A DNA stretch of 45,440 bases from Eubacteriales bacterium (GCA_028693055.1 JAQUWD010000030.1:1-45440), one strand, 5' to 3'; positions 13,927-23,289 are shown, numbered from the stretch's first letter. Notes: generated by a model from the sequence alone, not told the origin. Translations and numbers: made by a program.

Positions 13927-15858
13927 GTGACGATTCACAATCCGAAGCCTAACAAGACGGTCGGCATCCTTCTTTGGCTACTGACGGATGCGATATTATT
14001 AAATCTAGCGATGGTATTGGCGCAGGTAATGCGCTATACCACCACTATTTCCTATGAGTTTTTTGATATTTACTTTCGCATTGCTCCCGCAATGACCATC
14101 ATTGGACTTATCCTATTCGCCGCCTTTGGCTTGTATCGCACCATGTGGCAATACGCTTCTGTGGAAGATTTGTTCCGCATCGCGGTAGCTACCCTGTCCG
14201 TCTCTATTGCTACCCTCATTTTTTCATTGTTCGCCAATCACTTTGTGAAACCCGAAAATTTATTTCGTCTCCATCGTATGGTTTATTTGCTATTCTGGCT
14301 CACCTCCATGCTGCTGGTGGGCCTTTCTAGGCTTACCTACCGGATTCTGAAAACCAAAGAAACCATTTCCCTCTTCCATCGCCGCAAGGACAACGTTCGC
14401 CGTAACATGATCGTAGGCGCCGGATGGCTGGGCGCTAGCGTGGTGCATGAAATGCAGCGCGGACATTACGGCAGCTGTATGCCCGTCATCGTTGTAGACG
14501 ATGACAAGGCTCGCACGGGTTCTCGCCTGAGCGGCGTGCCCGTGGTGCGCGGCTCTGGAAATATTCTAAAGCTGGCTAGCGATTATGACATTGATGATAT
14601 TATCATCGCTATTTCCACCCCTCATAACGATCTGCAGCCCGTTATCGACAAATGCTTAGCCACCGGCTGCCACGTGCGGCGGGTATCCCCCGTGCTGGAC
14701 GTGGGCAGCGATCACGGGGGAGCCGGTGATCTGCGGGAGCTCAATATTAGCGACCTGCTGGGCCGCCCCGAGGAACAGCTGGATATGACGCAGGTTGCCG
14801 CTTTCGTTAGGGATAAAACCGTGCTGATCACCGGCGGCGGCGGCAGCATCGGCGGCGAGCTGTGCCGCACGCTTCTGCCATTGGAGCCGAAGCGTATTGT
14901 GCTATACGATATCAGCGAGAACTACATGTACGATCTCTTTGCCGATCTGCAGCTTTATTACCATCGCAGTTTAAAGGATCGCTTGATTTTATGCGTCGGC
15001 TCCGTATGCGATCCGAAGCGTCTGAACGAAGTTTTTGACGAGTATCAGCCGGAGATCGTTCTTCACGCAGCCGCCCATAAGCATGTTCCGCTGATGGAGG
15101 ATTGCCCGTCGCAAGCCGTGAAGAACAATGTTTTTGGGACGAACCAAACCGCACTCGCCGCTATCGCCCACCATGTGCAGCGCTTTGTGCTGATCTCCAC
15201 GGATAAAGCGGTGAATCCCACGAATATCATGGGGGCTACCAAGCGATTGGCGGAGATGATCATCGAAGCCCGCAATGTGGAAGCCAGCACTGTTTTTACT
15301 GCCGTGCGCTTTGGAAACGTGCTGGGCTCTCATGGAAGCGTAGTGCCGCTTTTTGAGCAGCAGATTCGTGCCGGAGGGCCGCTTACGTTGACCCATCCTG
15401 ATATTATCCGTTATTTTATGACCATTCCCGAAGCGGCTAGCCTAGTGCTGCAGTCCGCCAGTATTGCCAAGGGCGGAGAGATTTTTGTGCTGGATATGGG
15501 CCGTCCGGTGAAGATTCGCGAGCTGGCTGAACGGATGATTCAGCTTTACGCGCCCCATCATTCCCCGCCGATCGAGATTGTCTATACGGGACTTCGCCCC
15601 GGCGAGAAGCTCTATGAGGAGCTGCTGCTGGCTGGGGAGGGCGTTACCAAAACGGAAAAAGAAAAAATCTTCGTGGCGCAGCCGGAGGTCGTTGATCTTT
15701 CCCGTTTGGACGCCGTGCTGCTTGAGCTGCAGCGCTGCATCGATGAAAACGGTGATATGCGCGCCTGTCTGCATCGTTTGGTTCCTACGTTTAAGGAGCC
15801 GGAAGCAGTCAACGCCGCGGTGGCAAGCACGGAAGCAAAATTGGCCGCTGGCGCATGA
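13927..15858 (+). CDS. Membrane nucleotide-sugar 4,6-dehydratase (CapD/WbpM/PglF-like)
   Basis: A 643-residue polysaccharide biosynthesis protein. The N-terminal part (about 1-140) has four transmembrane helices ('LWLLTDAILLNLAMVLAQVM' and following). It is followed by a Rossmann-like domain ('MIVGAGWLGASVVHEM', about 160-290) and a short-chain dehydrogenase catalytic domain from about residue 300 ('VLITGGGGSIGGELCR', NAD binding). The active site reads 'STDKAVNPTNIMGATKR', with Met replacing the usual Tyr, as in WbpM and PglF UDP-GlcNAc 4,6-dehydratases. It likely makes a UDP-4-keto-6-deoxy sugar for cell-surface glycans. The start is GTG with GGGAGGAAG. First gene of a six-gene operon; its stop overlaps tadA by 4 bp. 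Confidence 0.88.
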   Translation: MTIHNPKPNKTVGILLWLLTDAILLNLAMVLAQVMRYTTTISYEFFDIYFRIAPAMTIIGLILFAAFGLYRTMWQYASVEDLFRIAVATLSVSIATLIFSLFANHFVKPENLFRLHRMVYLLFWLTSMLLVGLSRLTYRILKTKETISLFHRRKDNVRRNMIVGAGWLGASVVHEMQRGHYGSCMPVIVVDDDKARTGSRLSGVPVVRGSGNILKLASDYDIDDIIIAISTPHNDLQPVIDKCLATGCHVRRVSPVLDVGSDHGGAGDLRELNISDLLGRPEEQLDMTQVAAFVRDKTVLITGGGGSIGGELCRTLLPLEPKRIVLYDISENYMYDLFADLQLYYHRSLKDRLILCVGSVCDPKRLNEVFDEYQPEIVLHAAAHKHVPLMEDCPSQAVKNNVFGTNQTALAAIAHHVQRFVLISTDKAVNPTNIMGATKRLAEMIIEARNVEASTVFTAVRFGNVLGSHGSVVPLFEQQIRAGGPLTLTHPDIIRYFMTIPEAASLVLQSASIAKGGEIFVLDMGRPVKIRELAERMIQLYAPHHSPPIEIVYTGLRPGEKLYEELLLAGEGVTKTEKEKIFVAQPEVVDLSRLDAVLLELQRCIDENGDMRACLHRLVPTFKEPEAVNAAVASTEAKLAAGA

Positions 15859-16304
15859 ACCCAATGGAGACTTTTATGGAAGCCGCTTTAGCGGAAGCTC
15901 GCCTTGCCTTTGAGGAAGGCGAGGTTCCCGTGGGAGCCGTTGTGGTTTATAACGGACAGGTGATCGCGAAAGCTCATAATCGGCGCGAGCAAAGCTCAGA
16001 CCCGACTGCCCATGCCGAAATTCTGGCCCTCCGCGCAGCCGGAGAGCGGCTGGGAACCAGACGGCTCCGCGGCTGCCAGCTATATGTTACCTTAGAGCCT
16101 TGCCCTATGTGCGCGGGCGCAATGGTAATGGCCGAGCTGGAGCGCTGCTACTTCGGCGCCAACGACCCGCGTCAGGGCTGCGCGGAAAGCGTTTATGCCC
16201 TCACCCAAGACCCCTGCTTTTACCATCGCCTACCCTGTATCGGCGGGATCCTAGCCGAGGAGGCTCAAGCGCTTTTGACCGATTTTTTTGCTGCTAAACG
16301 CTAG
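15855..16304 (+). CDS. tadA: tRNA-specific adenosine deaminase
   Basis: Converts A34 to inosine in the wobble position of tRNA-Arg(ACG). The 149-residue zinc deaminase has the catalytic 'HAEILAL' (His 53, Glu 55) and the zinc ligands in 'EPCPMCAGAM' (Cys 83 and 86), and the TadA-typical 'YFGANDPRQGCAES'. The ATG overlaps the stop of the dehydratase gene (ATGA), so translation is probably coupled. Confidence 0.92.
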   Translation: MNPMETFMEAALAEARLAFEEGEVPVGAVVVYNGQVIAKAHNRREQSSDPTAHAEILALRAAGERLGTRRLRGCQLYVTLEPCPMCAGAMVMAELERCYFGANDPRQGCAESVYALTQDPCFYHRLPCIGGILAEEAQALLTDFFAAKR

Positions 16305-16328
16305 CACGAATGAAGGAGTATTTCCCCG

Positions 16329-17138
16329 TTGAAGATTAAGGCAGTTTTTTCCGATTTGGACGACACCCTGCTGGATGAAAAAGGTCAGCTTTCCCCAGAA
16401 ACCCTTCGTGTTGTACACCAATGCATCCGCCAAGGAGTTGCTTTTATACCTGTCAGCGGGCGTAATTATGCAAGTATGCGCCCCTATGCCGTTCAGCTGA
16501 ATACAGGCCTTCCCTATATTGGCTGTAACGGGGCGCAGCAGGTTTCCGCCGATCACCAATTGCTGGAGGAGGCTGTCATTCCCGCGGAGCTGGCGAGGGA
16601 AATCTGCGCTTTTTTACAGGCGCAAGGTTTTTATGTTCAGGCTTACCATGACGAGTTTTTTTACTATGCAGAGGAATGTGAGAACGCCCTCCAATATAAA
16701 AACTCGTCCGGAATGCAGGGTGTGGCAGTTGGGGACTTGCTCGCCTATCTTACCTTTCCTGTGCCAAAGCTGCTTAGCATCGCTCACCCGGACGAGGTGA
16801 AGCGGGTATTGCCTCTGGTAACAGAGCGTTTTGAGGGCAAGGCGGCCTTTACCCTCAGCAAGCCATATTTTATCGAGGCAATCCCTTATGGCGTGTCTAA
16901 GGGTAGCGCGATCAAAGCCCTGCTTGATAAGCTTGGCATTTCTCCCGAAGAGGCGATGGCCTTTGGGGATAGCCTGAACGATATCCCTATGCTGCAAGCC
17001 GTGGGCTGCGGCGTGGCTATGGGCAACGCCCGGGAAGAGACCAAGAAAGCTGTTGACTTTGTCTGTCTACCGAACACCCATGACGGCGTGGCGCGCTTTC
17101 TTGAAAAGTATGTATTGAACAAACAGGAGGGGCTGTAA
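16329..17138 (+). CDS. HAD-superfamily Cof-type sugar-phosphatase
   Basis: A 269-residue cytoplasmic HAD phosphatase of subclass IIB. Motif I is 'FSDLDDTLLDEKG' near residue 7-19, motif II 'FIPVSGRNYASM' near 38-49, motif III Lys in 'PYGVSKGSAIKALL' and motif IV 'AFGDSLNDIPML' near 214-225. The cap domain lies between. Such enzymes dephosphorylate sugar phosphates or flavin/pyridoxal phosphates; the substrate is unknown. The start is TTG at 16329 with AAGGAG about 10 nt upstream. It ends in a TAATG overlap with hprK. Confidence 0.85.
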   Translation: MKIKAVFSDLDDTLLDEKGQLSPETLRVVHQCIRQGVAFIPVSGRNYASMRPYAVQLNTGLPYIGCNGAQQVSADHQLLEEAVIPAELAREICAFLQAQGFYVQAYHDEFFYYAEECENALQYKNSSGMQGVAVGDLLAYLTFPVPKLLSIAHPDEVKRVLPLVTERFEGKAAFTLSKPYFIEAIPYGVSKGSAIKALLDKLGISPEEAMAFGDSLNDIPMLQAVGCGVAMGNAREETKKAVDFVCLPNTHDGVARFLEKYVLNKQEGL

Positions 17139-18064
17139 TGATTGCTATAGAGGATTTTCAGCAAAAGCTAAATTTGGAGCTGCTTACCGAAACCGCCAAG
17201 ACGGAGATGGATATCGACGTTACGGATTTGAACCGTCCCGGCATGCAGTTCTGCGGCTTTTACGAGTACTTTGCCGTGGAGCGTCCTCAGGTCATTGGCA
17301 AGGTGGAAATGACCTATCTGGAATCCCTCGAACCCAGCGTCCGGGAAAAGGTGCTGGACAAGTACATGAGCTATCCCATTCCCTGCATTGTGACCTGTTG
17401 GGGGATGATGCCGCCTAAGGAGATGCTGCGCATCGCCAACGCGCGGGATATTCCTATTTTTATGTCCAAGCTGAAAACCACCAAGTTTTCCTTGCAGGCC
17501 ATTATGTACCTAAACCGGGTGCTGGCGCCCCATGTGACCCGGCACGGCGTGCTGGTGGACGTTTACGGCGTGGGCGTGCTACTGACCGGCGAAAGCGGCG
17601 TGGGCAAGAGCGAAGCCGCGTTGGAGCTGGTCAAGCGCGGCCATCAGCTGGCAGCGGATGATGTGGTGGATATCTGCCGGGTAGCGGACGATCGGCTCAT
17701 TGGCGAATCCCCGGAGATGGTGCGTCACTTTATGGAAATCCGCGGCATCGGCGTCATTGATATCCGCGCGATGTACGGGGTTGGCTCGGTCATTCTTTCC
17801 AAATCCATCGACATGGTTATCCATATGGAAAAATGGGATTCCAAGAAGGAATATGACCGTCTGGGGCTTACGGAAGAAACGATCAGTATTTTAGACGTTA
17901 AGGTTCCTTACCAAATTATGCCGGTGCGCCCCGGCCGCAATCTGGCTATCATTATCGAGGTAGCCGCTCGAAACCTTAGCTTGAAGCGCATGGGCTACAG
18001 CGCCGCCCACGAACTGGATCGACGGCTGAATGAAATGATCGCCCAGAATTCCGGGAATCATTAA
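17138..18064 (+). CDS. hprK: HPr kinase/phosphorylase
   Basis: The ATP-dependent sensor that phosphorylates HPr on Ser46 and also removes that phosphate, controlling carbon catabolite repression and PTS activity. The 308-residue protein has the N-terminal HPrK domain (about 1-130) and the kinase domain with Walker A 'GESGVGKSE' (151-159), the upstream 'RHGVLVDVYGVGVLLTG' and the signature 'EIRGIGVIDIRAMYG'. It overlaps the HAD gene by one base and is followed 20 bp later by a ROK glucokinase. In most Firmicutes hprK neighbours lgt, so this setting with tadA and asnS is less usual. Confidence 0.95.
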   Translation: MIAIEDFQQKLNLELLTETAKTEMDIDVTDLNRPGMQFCGFYEYFAVERPQVIGKVEMTYLESLEPSVREKVLDKYMSYPIPCIVTCWGMMPPKEMLRIANARDIPIFMSKLKTTKFSLQAIMYLNRVLAPHVTRHGVLVDVYGVGVLLTGESGVGKSEAALELVKRGHQLAADDVVDICRVADDRLIGESPEMVRHFMEIRGIGVIDIRAMYGVGSVILSKSIDMVIHMEKWDSKKEYDRLGLTEETISILDVKVPYQIMPVRPGRNLAIIIEVAARNLSLKRMGYSAAHELDRRLNEMIAQNSGNH

Positions 18065-18084
18065 ACCAAAGAGGGGGCGTTAGA

Positions 18085-19056
18085 ATGGTTTATATAGGGA
18101 TAGACGTAGGCGGAACGGGTATTAAGATCGGCGTTGTGGACGAAGCGGGAACGCTGCTTTGTCAGGGGGAGACCCCAACGCTGGTAGGCCGCCCTTACGA
18201 AGATATTATTCGGGACATGGGCAACTGCATGCTGCGGGTGATGGAGGACGGCGGTTATACGGCTGAGGATGTGGAAGCCATCGGCGTGGGCATTCCCGGC
18301 ATCGCGGACGCGGCTACCGGCAACGTGATCTTCTGCACCAACATGGGCTGGAAGGATGTGCCCCTGCGCACGGAGCTGCAAAAGTACCTGAACAAGCCTG
18401 TCCACATAGATAACGACGCCACTGTGGCGGGCTTTGCCGAAAGCGTCTGCGGCGTTAGCGCAGGCTGCCACAGCAGCGTGTTCATCACCTTGGGCACGGG
18501 TGTAGGCGGCGGTATCGTCATCGGCGGTCGCCCATGGAGCGGTTTCCATGGCGTAGGCAGTGAAATCGGCCATATTCCCATGGACATCGGCGGGGAACCC
18601 TGCTCCTGCGGCAACTACGGCTGCTTGGAGCGGTATTGCAGCGCGACGGCCATCATTCGCATGGGCAAGCAGATGGTGCTGCAGCACCCCGACAGCCTGA
18701 TGTACGACATGTGCGGCGGGGATATCAGCAAGCTGACCGCCAAAACTGTTTTTGACGCAGCCAAGGAAGAGGACGACGTTGCCATGAAGGTATTCAACCA
18801 CTATGTGGATTACCTTTGCAAAGCATGCTACACCATCATCGCCTTTTTAGACCCGGAGATGATCGTGCTGGGCGGCGGGGTCAGCAAGGCCGGCAGCTTC
18901 TTGCTAAAGGCTGTACAGGAGCGTATTCCCCGCTACTTACTGTTTAAGACGCTCCCTTATTCGCGTATTGAAATCGCCCGTCTTGGCGCGGACGCCGGAA
19001 TGATCGGCGCGGCCATGCTGGGCAAACCCATCAAGGAGGCATCATCCAATGGCTGA
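18085..19056 (+). CDS. ROK family glucokinase
   Basis: A 323-residue sugar kinase using ATP, most likely phosphorylating glucose in the cytoplasm. The ATP motif '[18 protein letters not shown]' is at the N-terminus, the catalytic region '[11 protein letters not shown]' near 112-122, '[13 protein letters not shown]' near 138-150 and the ROK zinc motif '[10 protein letters not shown]' near 172-181. Its length fits ROK glucokinases of Firmicutes (GlcK type). AGAGGGGG precedes the ATG. It overlaps asnS by 8 bp. The window also encodes a hexokinase of a different fold family. Confidence 0.9.
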   Translation: MVYIGIDVGGTGIKIGVVDEAGTLLCQGETPTLVGRPYEDIIRDMGNCMLRVMEDGGYTAEDVEAIGVGIPGIADAATGNVIFCTNMGWKDVPLRTELQKYLNKPVHIDNDATVAGFAESVCGVSAGCHSSVFITLGTGVGGGIVIGGRPWSGFHGVGSEIGHIPMDIGGEPCSCGNYGCLERYCSATAIIRMGKQMVLQHPDSLMYDMCGGDISKLTAKTVFDAAKEEDDVAMKVFNHYVDYLCKACYTIIAFLDPEMIVLGGGVSKAGSFLLKAVQERIPRYLLFKTLPYSRIEIARLGADAGMIGAAMLGKPIKEASSNG

Positions 19057-20443
19057 CATGAGCATTCGGGAACTATACCATGCAGGCTTGACTCAGGGCG
19101 TTAAGGAAATCTCCGTATCCGGCTGGGTACGCACGGTGCGGGACAGTAAGGCCTTCGGCTTTATTGAGCTAAACGACGGCACCTATTTTAAAAATCTGCA
19201 AATCGTGCTGGAAGACGGCAAAACCGAGGATTTCGCTGATGCGGTAAAAATCACCCTCGGCAGCGCCATCCGCGCCAAGGGCGAGCTGGTGCTGACCCCC
19301 GGCATGAAGCAGCCCTTCGAGCTGAAGGCTGCTACGGTTGAGGTGGTGGGAGCCTGCGACGCGGATTACCCCCTGCAAAAGAAGCGGCATTCCTTCGAAT
19401 ACTTGCGCACCATCGCCCCTCTGCGGCCTCGTACCAACACGTTTTACGCAGTTTTCCGCATTCGCTCTCTGGCGGCGCAGCTTTTGCACGCCTTTTTCGC
19501 GGAACGCGGTTTCGTGTACGTTCATACCCCCATCATCACCACCAGCGACTGCGAGGGCGCGGGTGAAATGTTCCAGTGCACCACTTTGCCCTTGGATCAG
19601 GTACCCGTCACCGATCAGGGAGAGGTGGACTATTCGAAGGATTTCTTTGGCAAGCAGGCCAACCTGACGGTTAGCGGACAGCTCAATGTGGAAACCTTCT
19701 GCATGGCTTTCCGTAACGTCTATACCTTCGGCCCCACCTTCCGGGCTGAAAAAAGCTATACGCCTCGGCACGCCGCCGAGTTCTGGATGGTGGAGCCGGA
19801 AATCGCCTTTGCGGACTTGTTTGACGATATGGAGCTGGCGGAAAGCATGCTCAAATACGTCATTACCCATATTTTGGCGGAAGCGCCGGAGGAGATGGCC
19901 TTCCTCGACAGCTTCGTAGAAAAAGGCCTGATTCAAAAGCTAACCGCCATCGCCGGAAGCGATTTTGCCCGCTGCACCTATACCGAAGCCGTGGACATTC
20001 TGGAAAAGAGCGGCCAAACCTTCGAGTATCCCGTCAGCTGGGGTATCGATCTACAGACGGAGCACGAGCGTTTCTTAACTGAGAAGCATTTTGGCAAGCC
20101 CGTATTTGTTTATAACTATCCCAAGGATATCAAGGCTTTTTATATGCGCCTAAATGAGGACGGTAAGACTGTGGCGGCGGTGGATATGCTGGTGCCCGGC
20201 ATCGGCGAGCTAATCGGAGGCAGTCAGCGGGAGGAACGGCTGGATTTGCTGAAAAAGCGCATCCACGAAACGGGCATGAACGAGGAGCAGTACGGCTTCT
20301 ATTTGGATACCCGGCGGTATGGCGGAAACCCCCATGCGGGCTTTGGCCTTGGCTTTGAACGCTTGGTGATGTATTTAACGGGAATGTCCAACATCCGGGA
20401 CGTGCTCCCCTTCCCTCGCACTACGGGAAGCGCGGAGTACTAA
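19049..20443 (+). CDS. asnS: Asparaginyl-tRNA synthetase
   Basis: A 464-residue class IIb aminoacyl-tRNA synthetase charging tRNA-Asn. The N-terminal OB fold reads '[20 protein letters not shown]'. The catalytic domain has '[20 protein letters not shown]' (motif 2) and '[21 protein letters not shown]' split around the motif 3 arginine near the C-terminus, ending '[12 protein letters not shown]'. These distinguish it from AspS and LysS. The ATG is preceded by AAGGAGG and overlaps the glucokinase stop. It is the last gene of the operon. Confidence 0.95.
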   Translation: MADMSIRELYHAGLTQGVKEISVSGWVRTVRDSKAFGFIELNDGTYFKNLQIVLEDGKTEDFADAVKITLGSAIRAKGELVLTPGMKQPFELKAATVEVVGACDADYPLQKKRHSFEYLRTIAPLRPRTNTFYAVFRIRSLAAQLLHAFFAERGFVYVHTPIITTSDCEGAGEMFQCTTLPLDQVPVTDQGEVDYSKDFFGKQANLTVSGQLNVETFCMAFRNVYTFGPTFRAEKSYTPRHAAEFWMVEPEIAFADLFDDMELAESMLKYVITHILAEAPEEMAFLDSFVEKGLIQKLTAIAGSDFARCTYTEAVDILEKSGQTFEYPVSWGIDLQTEHERFLTEKHFGKPVFVYNYPKDIKAFYMRLNEDGKTVAAVDMLVPGIGELIGGSQREERLDLLKKRIHETGMNEEQYGFYLDTRRYGGNPHAGFGLGFERLVMYLTGMSNIRDVLPFPRTTGSAEY

Positions 20444-20460
20444 GAATCATCTTTGCATAG

Positions 20461-20611
20461 CCAAAAAGCGCATAGCGCCTTTTGGTCAGTTACGGGTAAT
20501 AGTTGCGGTTTTGTCGCGAGCTGCCCGCCTGACCGGCAAAGTCGGTCGATGCGAATGCAGTCCGGGTAGCCTTCGGGCTCCCCACCCCTTAAGAAGTTTT
20601 TCGACAATCTG
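20461..20611 (-). repeat. Interspersed structured repeat, copy 2 (inverted)
   Basis: The reverse complement of this stretch matches the repeat at 13641-13795, including the 'IRIDRLCRSGGQ' and 'LPVT' reading frame and the terminal hairpin (here CCAAAAAGCGC ATA GCGCCTTTTGG, one mismatch). It lies between asnS and the hairpin that looks like the asnS terminator. An open frame on the minus strand crosses it, but it has no convincing ribosome binding site. Confidence 0.75.
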
Positions 20612-20647
20612 AGAGCGCGTGCCCGGCAGCGGGTACGCGCTCTTTTG
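20612..20647 (+). terminator. Intrinsic terminator, probably of the asnS operon
   Basis: A GC-rich stem (AGAGCGCGTGCCCG, loop GCAG, CGGGTACGCGCTCT, one mismatch) is followed by TTTT. It is now about 170 bp from the asnS stop because the interspersed repeat lies in between. Confidence 0.7.
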
Positions 20648-20705
20648 GACAACTTTCGTTCTACCCTCGCATATCCTTTCCAAAACCACCGGGAGGAAAG
20701 CAGCT

Positions 20706-20963
20706 ATGCGTCAACAGGTAGAACAGCGCTGTGTGGCAATCGGCCAATACATCGCGGACACTGGAGCAACCGTACGCGCCGCGGCGAAGCATTTTGGGGT
20801 TAGTAAATCATCGGTGCACAAGGACATGGACGAGCGTCTGCCAAGGCTGAGCGAACTGCTTTACGCCCAGATTAGGGAGGTGCTGCGCTACAACAAATCC
20901 GTGCGCCACCTGCGCGGCGGCGAGGCAACCCGGCAAAAATATCGGCAACGCAGGGCTTTGTAA
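20706..20963 (+). CDS. spoIIID: Sporulation transcription factor SpoIIID
   Basis: An 85-residue DNA-binding protein acting in the mother cell during sporulation, where it activates or represses SigE-dependent genes. It has the helix-turn-helix 'TVRAAAKHFGVSKSSVHKDM' at residues about 23-42 and the basic C-terminal tail 'HLRGGEATRQKYRQRR' that also contacts DNA. The ATG at 20706 with GGGAGGAAAG gives the normal family length; the upstream extension to 20619 is part of the terminator region. It is followed by mbl, the same order as in Bacillus. Confidence 0.94.
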   Translation: MRQQVEQRCVAIGQYIADTGATVRAAAKHFGVSKSSVHKDMDERLPRLSELLYAQIREVLRYNKSVRHLRGGEATRQKYRQRRAL

Positions 20964-21120
20964 TCAACGCTGCGCGTGTATGAGCTTTCCCCTTTGATGA
21001 CAGAATAAGCAGGAATTGCCATACCAGTGGCGAATAGGTTCATGAATAAGTCTATTTCTGCTTATTTGTAACAAGGGGTCGGGAGCGTCAGCGTTCCCGC
21101 CACGGAGGGTAATACGGCGA

Positions 21121-22146
21121 ATGGCAAGTGTAAACGATATTGGGATTGATTTGGGCTCCTCCCACGTGCTCATCTATATGAAGGGCAAAGGGATTGTGCT
21201 GAGGGAGCCAGCTGTGGTAGCCATCGACCGGGACAGCCGGGATATTTTAGCCTATGGCGAGGAGGCCAGCCGCATGATCGGCCGCACGCCCGGCAATATT
21301 CTAGCGATTCGTCCCCTGCGGGATGGCACCATATCGGACTATGAGCTGGTCAGCTTCATGCTCAAGGGCTTTGTGTCCAAAGCTATCGGCAAGCATATGT
21401 TTGCTCGCCCACGGGCTATTTTGGCTGTGCCAAGCTCCGTAAATGAAATGGAAAAGCGTTCCTTGATTTCCACCATGTTTGATGCAGGCATGCGCCGCAC
21501 TCAGCTGTTAAACCGCTCCTTAGCTGCCGCGCTGGGAGCTGGGCTGCCCATTGACGAGGCTTACGGAACCATGCTGGTGGATATCAGCGCCGGGGTTAGC
21601 GATATTGCCGTCTTATCCTTTGGAAAGGTGATCGTCAGCGACTGCACCAAAACAGGCGGCGACCGCTTTGACGATGCGATCATCCGTCACCTGCGCCGCA
21701 AGCATAATCTGCTCATCGGCGAGCGGACGGCAGAGGAGCTGAAAATCAATATCGGCTCCGCTATTCCCCGCTCGGAGCAGCTTTTTATGGAGGTAACGGG
21801 GCGCAACCTGATCACAGGCCTGCCAAAAACCATGCGCATCACCAGCGACGACGTTACCGAGGCTATGGACGAGCCGCTGCAGCATTTGATTGAAAGCATC
21901 CACGGCGTACTGGAGCATACCCCCGCCGAGCTGGCTGCTGATATTTTCGAATACGGTATTCTGCTGTCCGGCGGCGGAGCGGAGGTGTTCGGCCTGTGCG
22001 AGGCCATTGCCGACGCGCTTAAGGTACCCTGCTCCTGCGCGGAGGATCCCCAGAATAATGTGGTGATTGGCTGCGGCCGAGCGCTGGAGAACATACAGGA
22101 TTTAGGCCGCTTTCTGGATGACGGACGGCGGCGTATGCTGCGATAG
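21121..22146 (+). CDS. mbl: MreB-family rod-shape protein (Mbl)
   Basis: A 341-residue bacterial actin that forms membrane-associated filaments guiding lateral cell-wall synthesis. It begins with 'DIGIDLGSSHVLIYMKGKG' (phosphate 1) and contains 'ARPRAILAVPSSVNEMEKR', 'TMLVDISAGVSDIAVLSFG' (phosphate 2) and 'GILLSGGGAEVFGL' (adenosine motif). Position after spoIIID favours the Mbl paralogue over MreB. The ATG is preceded by GGAGGG about 12 nt upstream, a slightly long spacing. The gene ends 9 bp from the convergent transporter gene. Confidence 0.9.
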   Translation: MASVNDIGIDLGSSHVLIYMKGKGIVLREPAVVAIDRDSRDILAYGEEASRMIGRTPGNILAIRPLRDGTISDYELVSFMLKGFVSKAIGKHMFARPRAILAVPSSVNEMEKRSLISTMFDAGMRRTQLLNRSLAAALGAGLPIDEAYGTMLVDISAGVSDIAVLSFGKVIVSDCTKTGGDRFDDAIIRHLRRKHNLLIGERTAEELKINIGSAIPRSEQLFMEVTGRNLITGLPKTMRITSDDVTEAMDEPLQHLIESIHGVLEHTPAELAADIFEYGILLSGGGAEVFGLCEAIADALKVPCSCAEDPQNNVVIGCGRALENIQDLGRFLDDGRRRMLR

Positions 22147-22155
22147 GCTCTGTTG

Positions 22156-23283
22156 TCAGAGAATCCATTTGGCAGTGGCGTAAAGCACAGCCAGAAAAAG
22201 GATGTTCATGATCGTAAAAACCTTCAGATAGGCTCCGGCTCGCGCACCGGGGCTTTTTGTATATAGCTTAAAGGAAATCAAGCTGGCTAAGGAGGCTACC
22301 AGCGTACCTAAGCCGCCGATGTTTACGCCCTGTAACAGCCGAACCTGATTGTCCGTAAAGCCGGAGAGCATTAAGGCGGCGGGTACATTGCTGATGACCT
22401 GCGAGGCCAAAACGCCTGTTTCTAGCTCGTTACCGGCCATCACGCTGTTTAAAAAGGCAGCGAAAGCTTCCAAACGCCCCAGATTGCCCACGAACACAAA
22501 GAAGCAGACGAAGGTACCCAATAGAGCGTAATCTACCTGCTTCAAGGCTTTGGGGTTCACGATCAGCATAGATATAAGCACGACGCCAAAGCAGACCGCC
22601 TTTGGCAATAGCTTGAATACGGTAAGCAAACAGCATAAAAATTGCAGGCTGTAAACCGCCAGCTCAGGCTTGGGCAAGGCGGATGGATGAGCTTCTCTTT
22701 CGTCGATCGGCGCTGCATCCCGTATGGCCACGGTGGTTTTGGGAACCAACAGGCAGCAAGCCATGATCAGCACCAGACTCAGAGCGCATAAAGGCAGCAC
22801 GGCGCTGAAAAAGGCGTCCATTCTCATGTCATAATGGGCGTACAGATACAGGTTTTGAGGATTGCCGATGGGTGTGGCCATGCTGCCTAGATTGGCGGCT
22901 ACTGTTTCCAGCGAAACAACATAAATCAACGTGTCAGGCACAGCGCTTAGTAGCAGCACCGTCAGGGGAACAAAGGTGATCAGCGCTACATCGTTGGTGA
23001 CCAGCATGGCAAAGAAAAAGCAGAACAGCGTCAGCAGCAGAGATAGCCGTCGCAGGTTTCCTGCCACGCGACACAGTCCGCGGGAGACGCGGTCAAAGAC
23101 GCCGCGGCTCTTTACCCCCGCTACCACAGCCATCAGCGCGAATAGAAGCATGAGCACATTCCAATCCACGTATCCGGCATAGGCCTTGTCCGGCGCAACC
23201 AGCAACGCAGATAAAAACGCTGCCCCAAGAGACAGCGTCAGTACCTTTTCACGGCGAAAAAAACGGCCTATTCTTGCAAGCAT
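22156..23283 (-). CDS. SLC13/ArsB-type anion transporter
   Basis: A 375-residue membrane protein of the ion transporter superfamily (citrate, arsenite or dicarboxylate transporters). About ten hydrophobic segments are visible. The two family signature regions are 'FFFAMLVTNDVALITFVPL' near residues 90-108 and 'SLETVAANLGSMATPIGNPQN' (shown in part) near 122-142. A second 'SNVPAALMLSGF' occurs near 293-304, consistent with the internal repeat. A basic, partly hydrophilic N-terminus 'MLARIGRFFRREK' precedes the first helix. It follows the VOC gene by 6 bp and is probably in one operon with it. The transported ion is unknown. Confidence 0.83.
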   Translation of the reverse strand: MLARIGRFFRREKVLTLSLGAAFLSALLVAPDKAYAGYVDWNVLMLLFALMAVVAGVKSRGVFDRVSRGLCRVAGNLRRLSLLLTLFCFFFAMLVTNDVALITFVPLTVLLLSAVPDTLIYVVSLETVAANLGSMATPIGNPQNLYLYAHYDMRMDAFFSAVLPLCALSLVLIMACCLLVPKTTVAIRDAAPIDEREAHPSALPKPELAVYSLQFLCCLLTVFKLLPKAVCFGVVLISMLIVNPKALKQVDYALLGTFVCFFVFVGNLGRLEAFAAFLNSVMAGNELETGVLASQVISNVPAALMLSGFTDNQVRLLQGVNIGGLGTLVASLASLISFKLYTKSPGARAGAYLKVFTIMNILFLAVLYATAKWIL

Positions 23284-23289
23284 CTTTGA

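Noticed and set aside
20440-20652. Minus-strand frame of about 70 codons after asnS as a protein gene
   Set aside because: It lies entirely in the interspersed repeat and terminator; no ribosome binding site. Reported as a repeat with a coding-like frame instead.
20648-20705. SigE-type promoter of spoIIID (CATATCCT near 20670)
   Set aside because: The -10 is only partly matched and no suitable -35 was found.
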